Assembly: GCA_038025085.1 (NCBI GenBank)
Contig: CM076139.1
Span: 22,585,307 to 22,649,306, forward strand
Direction: 5' to 3'
DNA from: Tetragonia tetragonoides
Taxonomy: Eukaryota > Streptophyta > Magnoliopsida > Caryophyllales > Aizoaceae
DNA: 64,000 bases
Shown piece after piece: positions 34,361 through 45,939 of this stretch; within the stretch, counting starts at the first letter, position 1; the number at the start of each line of letters is the position of its first letter. The notes under the pieces are model-generated. The model was not told where the DNA came from. It saw nothing but the letters and a program-made list of their open reading frames with translations, and searched no databases. The translations under genes and the position numbers were made by a program.

Positions 34361-36169
34361 TGAATGAAAAAAAAAGAATGAAGCACCGTCACTAGACCAA
34401 TATGATTTGATGCACTCTTTGTGATGCAAGCCAAAATGGGTATGTGAGTGTGATCATTGTGAGCGATAACTAGTTGGAATATGAGCTAGCAATAGTTTTT
34501 TGACCTCTCTCCCCCGTTCGGCGGGGCCTCGTGAGTTCTCTTTCCTCCCTTCCCCTCTGTATAGTTGTGTTTTCTTACATTGGGGACAATGTTCATTGCA
34601 AGATTGGGGGAGGTGATTTTGATGATGTTTTGTGAAATTGCATTGCATATAGTTTTTTATTTTATTTTTTTGCATTTTTAGATTAGTTTTCATTTTTTTT
34701 TGTTTCTTTCTTTTTTTTTTGTTTGTTTTGCATATAGTGTAGGCTTTAATTTTGCATGCATAAGAAAAAAAATGTAAAAAAATAGACAAAAAGAAAAACC
34801 CAAAAAAAAGCGTGTGAGATGTGATCCTTCGATGATGATTCTTGTTTTATTGTGAAAATCGAGAGGATTGACCCTTGTTCTTGTGGCAATGTGATTGACC
34901 CTAAGTTCTACATAGCATGATTGTTGCATCGATTCATGGTTTGTGGCATGTATGATGATGACTCTTGAATGTTGTATAGTTGAGTTAGATAGGCCAAATT
35001 GACCCGTGAGTTTTGAGCTTTGAAGACCGTGCATCACTACGGTCTATTTTGTTTTTCATGGGTGAAACTCTCTCTTAGTCATTGGTTTCTAGAACTCACC
35101 TTGGGGAGAGGCTTCTCAGCCTTTGCGAAGAGAATTCATTTCTCTTTTCTCCGTCGAGTCCGCACTTGATATTGATTGAACGAGTATGATTGAGGCATTC
35201 TTTAAATTGTCAGCTCACTTAGCCAAATAATCCTACCCTTGGCAATTTATCCCCTTGTGAACCACTTTGAGCTTTGCCTATTCTTTGCTTTCACCCGCAT
35301 TACAAGCCTTTTGACCGAAAAAACCATGTTTACCCTTTCGTCATGAGACTTATGAAGTAGAGATTAGCTATGGAGTATATGGTACATTTCACAATGTGTA
35401 ATTCCGTGGTTTGTGTAAGCTCTTGAAAGGATGGTTGAAATTCAATGTTTGGTTCCGAAAAAAGGGAAAAAAAAATCAGAAAAAGTTCAAGAAAAAAAAA
35501 TGAAATGAAAAAAAGGAGAATAAAAAGGTTGAACTCTTGAAAGTTGTGCTTGATGAGGAGTATTTCAACAGAGTTTGGTGATATTGGTTAGATGTTGCTT
35601 TTTGTTAGTCAGAGTTTCACATTGTTTACCTTCATGCATGAGGTGAGTTAATGGTTTTTGCTCCACTAGTTTCATGACATCCTTAGCCAATTATCTGAAC
35701 GAATTTGTCCAACCCTTCACCCTTCAGCCTACGTTACAACCTATGAAAGTCCTCTTGACTCGTTTATATCAATTGTCCTTAGTGGAGAAGATGTGAGACG
35801 ATTGGTGAGCATATGTTAAGCCATGACTTTTGGGATGAGTATTAAGAGAAACCCACTTTGATTGTCAATTTTAAACAGTTGAGTGTGAATGTCCACTTAC
35901 TTAAAGTGAGGGTCTTTCTACATTGCTATGCTACATTCGAGAGTGGGTCTTGTGGTGTGATTTGGATGTTGTGGATCGCTATTACATGATGTGCTATGTG
36001 AAATCGAATGGCTATGTCACTATTGTTCTTGACTTGTGTTGATTCTTTTGGCCTTGATGTTGCTTTTGAAACTTGGTTTGAGAAGGTGATCTCTTGTCCT
36101 TTGTTCCCTGTCTCCTTTATCTTGACGTGTTTTGCTTGGGGACAAGCAAAGACTTAAGTTTGTGGGAGT
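34361..36169 (+). mobile_element. Long 3' non-coding region of element J
   Basis: No coding capacity. GGGGACAATGTTCATTG then TTGGGGGAGG (34568-34614) resembles an internal polypurine tract. Two blocks (about 35218-35320 and 35688-35780) share phrases such as AGCCAAATA, TTTGAGCTTT and CATTACAAGCC with the 3' region of element G, although LTRs and coding parts differ. The final PPT is GTTTGTGGGAG at 36159-36169. Confidence 0.6.
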
Positions 36170-37607
36170 TTAATAAGAGTGTAATTAGAGTTATTTTTCA
36201 TGTGATAAACGTACTCATTTGATTGGTTTCATGGTAATTATATCATTTGTTTGTGAGATTTTATGATTATTGTGATAAAGATGACTACTTGGGGTATGTT
36301 TGTGTTTTGATGTGCTTTTAGGACATTTTGAGACCCCGAGGCTTGGTAGAGACTTTGGAGATGATTTAGAGTCGCAATCGTCAAAGAAGAAGTCGAGGAA
36401 GATGCCGTAGAGAAAGCCAAGCGAGAAGAGAAGTGCAAAAATGAAGTTCAAGGCAAAAATGCACTTGCTCGACCATGCAAGTTCGAAGGCTAAACCTTTA
36501 TGACCATGCAAGTAAGTCAGTGAGCTCAAGAAGGGTTGCACGACCATGCAACTTTCCTTCACATTTTCTGTACGACCATGTGAACTGCCGTTTTCACGAG
36601 TTTTCATTCGTGACCTTTGCTATTCCAATGACTTTTAACCCAAATCCGACTACATTGATTTTGGGGGTTATAAAAGAAGAGAGAACTCATCTCTTTCATC
36701 ATCTCTTAGCACCCCATATTCTCTCTCAATGTTTTATGCTTTTTTAGATTCGAATCAAACTCTAGTTTATTATTGCAATTTGAAGATTGGAATTGTTCTT
36801 TTCAAGCATTGTTCAAGTTCTTGAGTATTATCAATTGAAGCACTTTTGGGTATTTCTTATCCCTACTTTCTCTTCCCATCTCTCTACTTATTTTAGATCA
36901 ATGTCAATATAGTTTATGAATTTTCTTGCTTTGGTTCTTGAATTCTAGTTCATTCATGCTTAATTTAGTTTTCATTGGTTGCTTGTTGCTCTTGAATATC
37001 ATGAGTAGCTAAATTCCCTATCTAGGATTGATGTAGCCAAAGCTTGATTCCTTGATGCCTTAATTTGTTTGATTAACATGTTTTAGAATATTGTTGCGAT
37101 CAATTGTTTGTGTGCTTATTTATTTGTTAGATGACTAACTCATGTTCGAGAGAAACTTGTTCGTTGTCGGAACTCAAACAATTGACAAGATTGGCTAATC
37201 ACGAGAGTAGGTTAGAAAGTCTTGGGATATTTGGAAATGTTATGATCTTAATGCTCTTGATTTAGCTTTATTCCACGAGAATAGGAGTTTGGTTATTTTA
37301 AGTGTATCCTTTAACCGTCGAGAGAGGGTTCTTGGTGTCTTATAATTCCGTCCTTGCTTATATGTTCGATTTTACATGCTAGTCAGACTTATTGTTGGCA
37401 TCAAGGAATTATAGCTGAGGTGAAGTCAATCCTAGACCTTTATTCTTGGTATTTTCATCATTATTAGATTGTGTTTATAAACAAAAATTTCAACTTTTAA
37501 TCGCTTAACTTGTTGAATTTACGAAAAACTAGTATTTGGAATCTATAGCTCCCCTGTGGTTCTATATTTTATTACGACGATATACCCGTGCACTTGCGAG
37601 CCTATCA
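36170..37607 (+). repeat. Right LTR of Athila-like element J
   Basis: Starts TTAATAAGAGTG after the PPT and ends CCTATCA at 37607, followed by GTAAC (37608-37612). It is near-identical to the left LTR from GTTTTGATGTG onward and keeps the 120 bp the left copy lost. Confidence 0.85.
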
Positions 37608-37612
37608 GTAAC

Positions 37613-38374
37613 AAACTCTCGCGGTGGGGAATTGACGACTGTAGGACACCTGTATTCAAAGAAAATGAAAAGGTTAGCGAGACAACGCGACCACAGATTT
37701 CGTACGTGATCGGCTGTAATCGAAAAATAACACTTTTGACAGTGAATAGTATGAAATGATTTGTTGAAGCAAACAGTGACTAAGCACCACTCGCTGGATG
37801 GCGAGATTCTGTCCCTGTACGAGAAACGAAAAAGTCAACGAGACAGCGCAATCACGAGGACAGTTGTAAATGGAAAAAATTGTCGATGAAAGTAAATAGT
37901 ATAAATGCTTTTCGAAGCAAACAGTGAATAATACACATTCGGCGGATGCCAAGATCCCATCCCTGTATGAAAACGAAAAAGTGAGCGAGACAGCGCAATA
38001 ACGAGTACTACTGTAAATGGAAAAAATCATTAGTGAGAGTAAATTGTATAAATGCTTTTCGAAGCAAACAGTGACTAAGTACCACTCGGCGGATGCCGAG
38101 ATTCCGTCCCTGTACGAGAAACAAAAAAGTCGACGAGACAGCGCAATCACGAGGACGACTGTAAATGGAAAACATCTTTAATGAGTAAATAGTATAAATG
38201 CTTTTCGAAGCAAACAGTGACTAAGTACCACTCGGCGAATGCCGAGATTCCGTCCCTGTACGAGAAACGAAAAAGTCTACGAGACAGCGCGATCACGAGG
38301 AGGACTTTAAATGGAAAACATTATTAGTGAGAGTAAATAGTATAAATGCTTTTCGAAGCAAACAGTGACTAAGT
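37613..38374 (-). repeat. 3' tandem repeats of element I, unit about 147 bp
   Basis: Units beginning GAAGCAAACAGTGA start at about 37767, 37914, 38059, 38207 and 38356 (spacing 145-149 bp). Each holds a hairpin followed by ATTCCGTCCCTGTACGAGAAAC. Stem versions include CTCGGC-GGAT-GCCGAG and CTCGC-TGGATG-GCGAG. This is the position where Tat/Ogre elements carry hypervariable repeats that can seed satellites. The array stops inside a unit at about 38372, where family E sequence begins. Confidence 0.85.
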
Positions 38375-38496
38375 ACCACTCTGAATGCATTTGCAGGTAC
38401 ATTCATCCAAAAAATCCGGAGGTAACACACCGCTAAACGCTAACTCAATGTATTCGCGGGTGCATTCAACCCAAAAACTCGGAGGTTCCACCCCGC
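38375..38496 (-). mobile_element. PBS-side stub next to LTR E
   Basis: Two tandem copies of about 60 bp (TGCAGGTACATTCATCC and GCGGGTGCATTCAACCC) end against the TGTAAGAACCC start of LTR E. On the minus strand the sequence next to the LTR is GCGGGGTGGAACCTCC, distantly like the Tat PBS. The stub joins abruptly to element I repeats. Confidence 0.5.
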
Positions 38497-40009
38497 TGTA
38501 AGAACCCTCGCCCTTTTCGGCGCCAATTTTGAGCTTTTAATGCTTTTTGATTGGGATGAATGGCTCTTAAATAATACGTCATATGCAATATAATTCAATC
38601 GTGATGGGGAAATAATAAGCAAGCAATTAAGTCGCCACCAATCTTTAAGGAAACATATGGAAACCATGAAAAAGTGCACCCAAATACTAATGGGAATTGA
38701 TTCATATCCAAAGGGGGCCAAAGATTGAGTTCAGGGGTGTGGGTATGAAAAAGTTCCAACGAAATCCTATCTAAATCGCCCGAATAAACGGCCTCTACTA
38801 AGCTTATCCATGTCAAACATTTATTTAAACTATATGGTTCAATAAATCCGGTCTTCCAAAGTCCTAAATTAACTAGGCGAGTTAAAGACAACCAATTTAT
38901 CTACCGTTATCACTTTTCACGATTTATATCCAATTTGCATGCAATTAATCTATTAACCACAAACCAAGAGATAAGAGCAATAAGTAAATATTCTTCAACC
39001 TACCATACTTTCTAAATGCACCAAACATTGCATATGCACATCAACAAATTTGTTAGTAACTTCAATAGACGCACAATGCAAAACTACTAATTATATGCTC
39101 AGATAAACCTAAAGGGTCACTATATGCTAAATTAATATAAAAGATACAAACTTTAATTAAACTAATATGCATGCATAATTTAAATTCAACCATAATCAAA
39201 AGCTAAGTAAAACATGATTAAAATAACAAAAGAGAATTGACATAAATAAATAAGGCACTCACGATGGCTAATCTGGACATTCTATTCGAACGGGACTAGT
39301 AGAATTGGACTTTGCTCTTTGATCTTGGGTGCTAGGTTGAATGCAATGGCTTGCTTGAGTGTTGAAATTCAGAATTTTTTATGATTTAAGGTTTTTGTGC
39401 TCTCAAAATTGTTCTCAAAATTTTAAACTGTCTAAGCTCTCTCAAAAAAGGGTGAAAAGGAATATTTATAGAGTTAGGGGACCAAATTAGGGGCCTAGGG
39501 CTGAAAGCCCGTCGCCAAACTCGACCCAACCAAAAAAGGGGGCCCAGCGGCTACACTGAAGCCAACTGAGGCCAGCGGCACACCGCTGGGGCTCAGCGAC
39601 ACACCGCTGGGGCCCAGCGGCTAGCGAATCCGTCTCCGCTGCCGTGCGTGTGCCGCTGGGTCCTTAGTGTTAGCCGCTGGACTTGGAAGCATTCTCGCGA
39701 CTAGGGTTTTTTGACCTTTTGTGTTCAGTAAGTTACGAAATTACCCATGGGCGGACCCAGGGGGTCGGGATCAAGCGATTTTTACCCAAATCTTCAAGAC
39801 ATGATATCTTTTGATCCGGGCACCTGATTGAGGCAAGGTCAAAGGCGTTGGAATCCTTATAATAAGGGCTATCAAAAGAATAAGTTTTCAAGGAAATTGG
39901 TTTAGACTTCCGAGTAATGTCCTTTTCTACTTACGTCCAATTTAATCCATTACCATAATCATCGGGCTTTTGCGGTGCCAGGGGATGAGAACCGATTAGG
40001 GTGTCTACA
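38497..40009 (-). repeat. LTR E, a distinct Tat/Ogre-type family
   Basis: 1513 bp, starting TGTAAGAACCC and ending TGTCTACA before the PPT complement GAAGCCCCCACTTTTCC. It shares only short blocks with A/B/D (TCGGGCTTTTGCGG; the GGCCTCTACTAA region). On the minus strand TATAAATATT at 39470-39461 is the TATA box. It has element sequence on both sides. Confidence 0.8.
39545..39680 (-). promoter_or_regulatory. Phased CAGCGG/CCGCTG palindromes in LTR E
   Basis: CAGCGG-type units start at 39545, 39573, 39594 and 39615; the last three are exactly 21 bp apart. The core is CCAGCGGCACACCGCTGG, with 7-bp symmetric arms. Further half-sites follow to 39680. The array is upstream of the minus-strand TATA box. 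Confidence 0.7.
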
Positions 40010-40556
40010 GAAGCCCCCACTTTTCCAGAGCTTGTGAAAGCGAAGGTCAAAGTATTTGCTAAAAATGCCTGCAATGTTTTCTTTTTAAAATGTTTATGTT
40101 AGAGTCAAAGATACAAGCATAAAAGGTATTTCCTGACCGCTTATGGTCAGGATTACCTGCTTTGCAGGTGCCAACGTGATGCTATTTTTAATAGCTTCAT
40201 CGTCAAAGTGCATTGTCGCTCTTGATGCTTTGCTGGTGCAGACGTAAGGCTAATTTTAATACGATGCCGAAGAGCTTCCGTCTTCCCCAATGCTTTGCTG
40301 ATGCTGACGTAAGGCTAATTTTAATATCCTATCGCCGAAGAGGTTTCGTCGCTCCCAATGCCGTGCCTGAAAATAAGAAATTGTGTCCGTGCCTTGAAAA
40401 CAAGCTTTTATCGGGTCTCTAGGATAGGAAATCGTCTTGTAGGGGTAAAATGGTCGCTTTGGGTGACATGCTCGAAGTTTCTGGGCTTCTAACGGTCGAA
40501 AAATAATATCCCGCGCGGAATTCGAACTCGTGGGCCCACCCCAAAAGAGACGGAAG
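40010..40556 (-). mobile_element. 3' body of element E with short tandem repeats
   Basis: After the PPT, three units of about 66 bp start at about 40159, 40225 and 40290 (TGCTTTGCTGATGCTGACG, then GGCTAATTTTAATA, then GCCGAAGAG). No minus-strand coding sequence is seen. The block 40495-40560 resembles the pre-promoter block of family D. Confidence 0.65.
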
Positions 40557-40740
40557 AGAAAAGATCCCCAGCGGTCATGCGCTGGACCACTGGGCGCTCC
40601 GCGGCGAAATCGGGCCTACCAAGCGGTGGGCGCTGGGGAGCGATGCCGTTTAAAGGGGGGGCCGCCAGGCCTGGCGTTCTAGCCGCTGGGGCCAGTGGTT
40701 GGACCGCTGAGCTTGGGCAGCTCCAAACCGGGTTGCTGGG
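40557..40740 (+). promoter_or_regulatory. Palindrome array before antisense PMD gene E
   Basis: Sites of the same type as LTR E (CCAGCGGTCATGCGCTGG; CCGCTGGGGCCAGTGG; half-sites GCGCTGGGGAGCG) lie 300-490 bp before the ATG at 41046. Spacing is less regular than in F or K. A TATA box is not obvious. Confidence 0.6.
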
Positions 40741-41045
40741 CCGGTTTTTCTGGGTGGAGGGTTTGAAAGGGGGAGGCCAGTTTTGGGTCATTTTTGCCCC
40801 AAAATTTTTGAGCCTCTCTTTCTCTTCCTCTATTGTTGCTCAAACTTCAATCTTTGCCATTTCTGGCTCAAATTTGCTCCTTTTTTCTTGCTTTTGCCCG
40901 ATCTTTACATAATTTGAAGTTTATTTGTGATTCTCACAAGTTTGGGGTGAAATTGTGAGTGGGTTTTTGAAACCCTTAGCGAGAGAAAATAAAAAAATCC
41001 TCCATTTTTGCTTGTTCATCTTGCTTGCTTGCTTGTTCTTTCTCA

Positions 41046-42143
41046 ATGGCTCCCAAATTAGGAAAAAGGAAGAGCAAGAGGGGCCGAGGTGCGGGAAGAG
41101 ACCGAAGAACTTGATATTTTCACAAGAGCTTTTCCTCTTCATGTGAAGCCTTCAAAGAGGAAGCTTAATGTGGCTTTTCCTCAAGATAGATATACCCGGC
41201 CGGATAGGATGCCCGATATTGTTTGGGATCGATCGGAATTGCTTTTCCGATCGGCGACTCATTTGAGTTCTCGGGCCCCCAAATTTGTGGTAAGTTCTTC
41301 AAACTCTTGCCATTCGTAGTTTTATGCATTGAATTTTGAGTTTATATGCTTGCCTTGGATTAAATTTGTATGCAATTGTCAAGTTTGCAGCGCATGTGAT
41401 CTTGCGCGGCTTGAACGAACTTAGAAACATGCTTTAGGATTGAACATTTGATTGAAATGTGTACCTAAGTATTGCAAACTTGATCATAGAAACCTGATGG
41501 GAACTTGAGGACCCATGGAAATTACGGTGCATCCGTCAAACTTTTGAAAACCATGCCCAAAGAGGTGCAAGTGGCGGTGTAAAATGCGGGTTTTGGGCCT
41601 TTGTTCAAGGCGGTGGACTCAGTAGAGTGAGTCAAGAGGTGTGTTGTGCGGTTGTCCTTGGAGCGTTTTTGGGATACTACCAACACGCTCCACTTCCCTA
41701 ATGGGGAGATGATGATTATTCCTTCGGAGTTTTCAATCCTGGTCGGGGTAGCTTGCGTGGGTACGCCCATTGTTTATGACGTTTTCATTTGGAAGCGTAA
41801 GGCAGAGTTGGTTGACCTTTTCGGTCCTTGGGGCAATACTTGGGGTCATCACTACCGTTCTTATAGTGATGTTGTTGCGGCTTTGAAGGACCCGAGGTAT
41901 AAGAGGAACACCTCAGTGGAACAAATGGCGAGGACGTTTGTCGCCTATCTTCTTGCTACCTCTATCTGTAGTGATAAGGGGGAGTGTATTCATGCCATCT
42001 ACCTTTCGGGTCTGCTGGACCGAGATAGAGTGAGAGAGTACAACTGGGGTTTGCCGGGCTATGCCAACCTCGTGAGATGCATGCGGTATGCATGTTGCGT
42101 GAACGACGAGGGTTACAAGCAGGCGAACCTTCGTGTTGTGAGG

Positions 42144-42177
<34 letters not shown>

Positions 42178-44764
42178 TATTCCTTCTATTTATATGCATG
42201 ATTTAAGTGTATGGTGCCTCATCTCATGTTCGGATGTAGCCTTGGTTTTTCGAGTTGGGTTTTGGACTTCCCCGCCTATAGAGCGTGGCGCCATAGGGGT
42301 CTTGTGCCTTTGAGATCTCTCCAGCAGTTTAGGGAGGCTCTTCTTCGTATTGACTAACACAAGTTAAACTATTTGCTTTTGTTGTATAGATTGCATTTCT
42401 TGTATGGAAATATCTTATATTTCCTGTTCCAGCAGATTGACTACTTCCCGTGGGCGAAGTATCATGAGTTGGCTCCGGATGCTGTCCTTGCTTCTAGGGC
42501 AGTGAACCGCCAGAGGATCCAGATTGTGGGTATCGTTCTCTTTTGAGTGGTATTTGGGAGAGCGGGTTTTTTGTTAGGTCTATCCCGACTTGGATTGCCC
42601 TAGGATTCCTTTGGATCCTCCCTCGACCATGCTCTTGGTGATGTGTCTATCTCGTGAGCAGGTTTCTGCGGCCATGGTTGGCTCCGATGCTATGCAGTAT
42701 TTGAGGGAACCTGCTGAGGACCTTGCAGGTTACTATGAACAGTTCCGCCGCGATCACTTCATGCCTTCATTCGCGGGCTTGAAGGCAAGAATAATTATTT
42801 TTAATATTCTATGCCTCTTGCTTATTTGTACTAACTTGCTTTGCCTTGGGATCAGGTGTGTATGCCCAAGTCAAAAGGAGGGCTGGGTTTATTTCACTTG
42901 AAAACTTGGGATGAAGCTTTTGTAGGCAAATTGATATGGGACATTCATAATGCTAAGGAGAAGTTGTGGATACGCTGGATATCAGCTTACTACATAAAGA
43001 ACAATGAGTTCTGGGGTATGGCTAGCCCTATGCAAGCTTCATGGATGATTAAGAAAGTTTTTGATGAGATAGATAGATTGAAGGGTGCAGTGCTATGTAC
43101 TGGAAAGTATTCTATTAGCAAGGTGTACAGAGGCGTGCTATCTGATCTGCTTGCTACACCTTGGACCAAGCTGTGTTGGTCATCTCTGGCATTGCCAAGG
43201 CAGTCATTCTACTTCTGGCTCATTTGCTTACAAAGGCTACCCACTGTAGATAGGCTACGCAGAATGGGTGTTGGCAACATTACACAACTGGACTGTGTGC
43301 TCTGTGATTCAGCTCCTGAGAGTCACTCTCACCTATTCTTTGAATGCTCTTTTTCAAGAGAGCTGCTTAGAGAATATGCTGACATGGGTGGGCATCCCTC
43401 TGCCCCCTGTGCACTGGAATTCTTTTTTACCTTGGGCGCTAACAATTGCAGTGGGTAAGAGCACTATTAAGAAAGTCACCAAAGCTGTCATTATTGGTGT
43501 ATGGGAGAGAAGGAATGCAAAGATCTTTAGGCAGGAAATTGTGAATATGAGAGGGGCAAGCAGGAGAATAGCTGATCAATTGCATGCTAGGGTGCAAAAC
43601 TCTACTTGTGAGAAGTTTCAGACATATTTCAGGGATCGTCTCAATTTCTACCCTTAAACAAAATAATGATTGTAATGATTGTAATCTGATTTGTAATGTG
43701 TGTAGGTCGCCCCTGCGTGGGTCACTGAGGGGTTTCATGCTGTAGGTTTTTTGATTCAATCACCTTGTGTTAAGGTCTAGATTGAATTTGTACTGTAATG
43801 ACATATCTATTTTTGGAAATAAATTAATCACCTTTTCCAAAAAAAAAAAAAAAAAAAAGAAACTTGCTTTGCCTTGTATGAGCCTCGTGTTGACAACGTC
43901 GAGGTGGACATCCCGTACATGTGACTCCGAGGTCGGGATTATGGCGAGAAGGAGTGCTGGGGGGACATCCCTATGAATGAGGATCTTGATAAGGACATTC
44001 AGGGGCTAACTCTTCCGGTTGGGCATCCAGGGGTAAACTCGTAATTTAGTAAAAAGTCGAAATCTCTTTTTTTTTTTTAATTTTATTTTTATTATTATAT
44101 GCTTGTGCTAACTTTTCTTTTGTGCAGCTTGATCGTGAGCAGACTAGGAAGGTCTTCATGATGGTTCATGCTATGAAATCCTGGATATCCCGAGCCCTTT
44201 CGAAGGGTACTTGCTCAAGAGCTGAAATTGACAAGGTAAAGCTTTTATTTGCATTTTCAAAGTTGCGTGCTTTGAGAAATGTATTTATAACTTTCTGTGA
44301 AATGCATGTTGAGCACTGTCGACCTCTTCCTCGTAGGTTAGGACAGGTAGTGTTGTCGGATGACGACAGCGTGAGCTCACTGAAGCGCAGTCGTCCTCGA
44401 GAGAGGAGCCCTCGGAGGGAGAGTCCTAGGAGAGAGAGGATGTCTGTTCATCGATCGGACCCCCTGGTGGGAGTAGGATGACTCCGTATGTGGAGCCTAC
44501 TCCTATGCATCTGTCGATGTATCCTCCTTATCCCAGGTATGCGGGATATCCTTCGTATGGCAGCCTTTACTATCAGCCCACAGTTCCTACTACGATGGTG
44601 CCTACCATGCCTGCTCGATCCTCGTGGTGTTATGATTTGAGCTATGCCGGAGAGGGGACCTCGTATCGGGAGCCTTCCCCACACTCCTCATTTGATCCTA
44701 ACATCTTGCAGCGTCTATTTTTGGTGATGAGGGGCGTAGGTCGGAAGACCATTTTGAGGTGACC
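41046..44764 (+). pseudogene. Antisense plant mobile domain gene E, split by a LINE
   Basis: At least seven exons. Exon 1 (41046-41289, donor GTAAGT) starts MAPKLGKRKSKRG, basic, with one frameshift before ELDIFTRAF and PDIVWDRSELLF. Exon 2 (about 41503-42135) has YGASVKLLKTMP, a TAA, GFGPFKAVDSVE, a TGA, then the PMD core LERFWDTTNTLHFPNGEMM, FSILVGVACVGTP, EQMARTFVAYLLATS and DRVREYNWGLPGY. Exon 3 (about 42240-42352) has FPAYRAWRHRG, exon 4 (42433-) IDYFPWAKYHELAPDAV, exon 5 (42576-42785) LREPAEDLAGYYEQFRR. The LINE separates it from EPRVDNVEVDIPYM. The last exons encode KVFMMVHAMKSWIS and an RS-rich tail (RPRERSPRRESPRR). A 31-base T run sits in an intron (42146-42176). It is antisense to LTR E, as in families F and D. 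Stops and shifts make it non-functional, though residual transcription is possible. Confidence 0.8.
42833..43876 (+). mobile_element. 5'-truncated L1-type LINE with 16-bp target duplication
   Basis: AACTTGCTTTGCCTTG occurs at 42833-42848 and again at 43861-43876, flanking the insert, which ends in an A run (43841-43858). The coding part begins VCMPKSKGGLGLFHLKTWD, continues with the thumb and zf-RVT region (WTKLCWSSLALPRQSFYFW, CVLCDSAPESHSHLFFECS) to about 43458, then shifts frame and reads KAVIIGVWERRNAKIF, a typical L1 C-terminus. RT proper and ORF1 are missing by 5' truncation. The coding strand is almost open, so this is a fairly recent insertion. Confidence 0.9.
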
Positions 44765-45284
44765 CGTACGGATGACCATGATGCGGGTGATGGTTGTTTT
44801 TCTGATAACGTATTTGTGTGAAATGAGTTTAAACACTTTGTATCGAACAAAAACATTCAGATTTTATGCTTGTAAATATTTGCATGCTTAATATTATTTG
44901 TCCCTGCACATTGTCAGGCTCATGCATATATAGTCAACCAAAAGCGCAAGTAATAGCCACTTAGCAAAAATGGTACAGCCCACAAAATAAAATAAAATTG
45001 GGGTGTATCCCATCCCCCCTAAAAAAATGAAAAAAGGGAAAGGGTGAAATGAAATGAAAATAATAAAAAGGATGTACAAAATAAACAGCAAAAAAGATGA
45101 TTATCACAATAAATAGAAATAAAGAAATTGTGGAGTTTCCATTAATTTTAATGAAATAATACAAAGGGGAAAGAGAATAAGAGAAAATAGGAAAAATGTC
45201 TTAATTGGGTCCAAAAAAGGTTAAGAAAAGTCCCAAAATCGGAGAAAAAAAGTTGTTTTAAAAAATGTCGTCTGGCGGCAGACG
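44765..45284. other. AT-rich spacer between PMD genes E and K
   Basis: Likely 3' UTR of gene E followed by A-rich non-coding DNA; no domain or tandem repeat stands out. Confidence 0.5.
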
Positions 45285-45445
45285 GGAGGCGCTTAGCCGC
45301 AGGCGCTGTCCAGCGGAGACTAATCGGGGACCGCTGGGTCCCAGCGGCGTACCGCCAGAGCTCAGTGGTGTGCCACCAGAGCTTAGCGGTGCGCCGCCAG
45401 AGCTCAGCGGTGCTCCGCGTGCCGCTGGAGCTCAGCGGCAGGCAG
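45285..45445 (+). promoter_or_regulatory. 21-bp phased palindrome array before PMD gene K
   Basis: CAGCGG-type units start at 45342, 45363, 45384 and 45405, exactly 21 bp apart, plus 45311 and 45433. One unit reads CAGTGGTGTGCCACCAG while its neighbours read AGCGG...CCGCC, so both arms changed together and symmetry was kept. The site type equals that of LTR E and of the gene E promoter. Confidence 0.75.
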
Positions 45446-45665
45446 TTGGGCCTTTGCTGTACTATCGAGCACCATTGGGGCTCCAGCGGTTGGAATAGGG
45501 ACCGCTGAGGCCCTTTTTTCGACGGGTTGCCTTATTTTCGTCCTTCTTTGTGCGAGCCCTACATAAGCTTTGGGTTAGTCCGATTTGGGACATCACCTTC
45601 ACAATTTATCATTATTGGAGAGATTTTTAGATAGAGAAATTCCATTATTTGCCAAGAAATCAGTC

Positions 45666-45939
45666 ATGACAAGTTTTGATGTTAAGTTTTACAAGTGGTT
45701 ACAATCCATGACTCTTGAAGAGAGGATGAGACTTATTCCTTTCCACTTGAATGCCCTTTTCCACCTCCAACAAGTCCAAATGGTGTGGAACCTTCTCGAA
45801 GTCGCGGTGGAGTTTTGGGATGAGAAGCTCCCGGTTTGGATACAATGAATTATGCATTTTTCCCGAGGAATTTGCCGCTATCATTGGATTCCCTCATGAC
45901 AAGGGTCCCACTACTCCATGGCTTGGAGCAAATTTCTAT
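45666..45939 (+). pseudogene. Antisense PMD gene K, first part
   Basis: MTSFDVKFYKWLQSMTLEE, then ERMRLIPFHLNALFHLQQV, VWNLLEVAVEFWDEK and, after a one- or two-base frameshift near 45836, RFGYNELCIFPEEFAAIIG. The pattern 'LLEV...FWD...FRFG..ELC....EFAA.IGFP' is a PMD N-terminus. The frame is open upstream to 45585, so the true start may be earlier. It shares the E-type promoter array and follows gene E in the same orientation. Element G interrupts it at 45940 after GANFY; YFKRYLGLSPTQASS resumes at about 51636. Confidence 0.7.

Noticed and set aside
31819..38497. LTR I and LTR E as the two LTRs of one element
   Set aside because: They share only short blocks and differ in length and palindrome type, and element I repeats end abruptly at 38372 before family E sequence.
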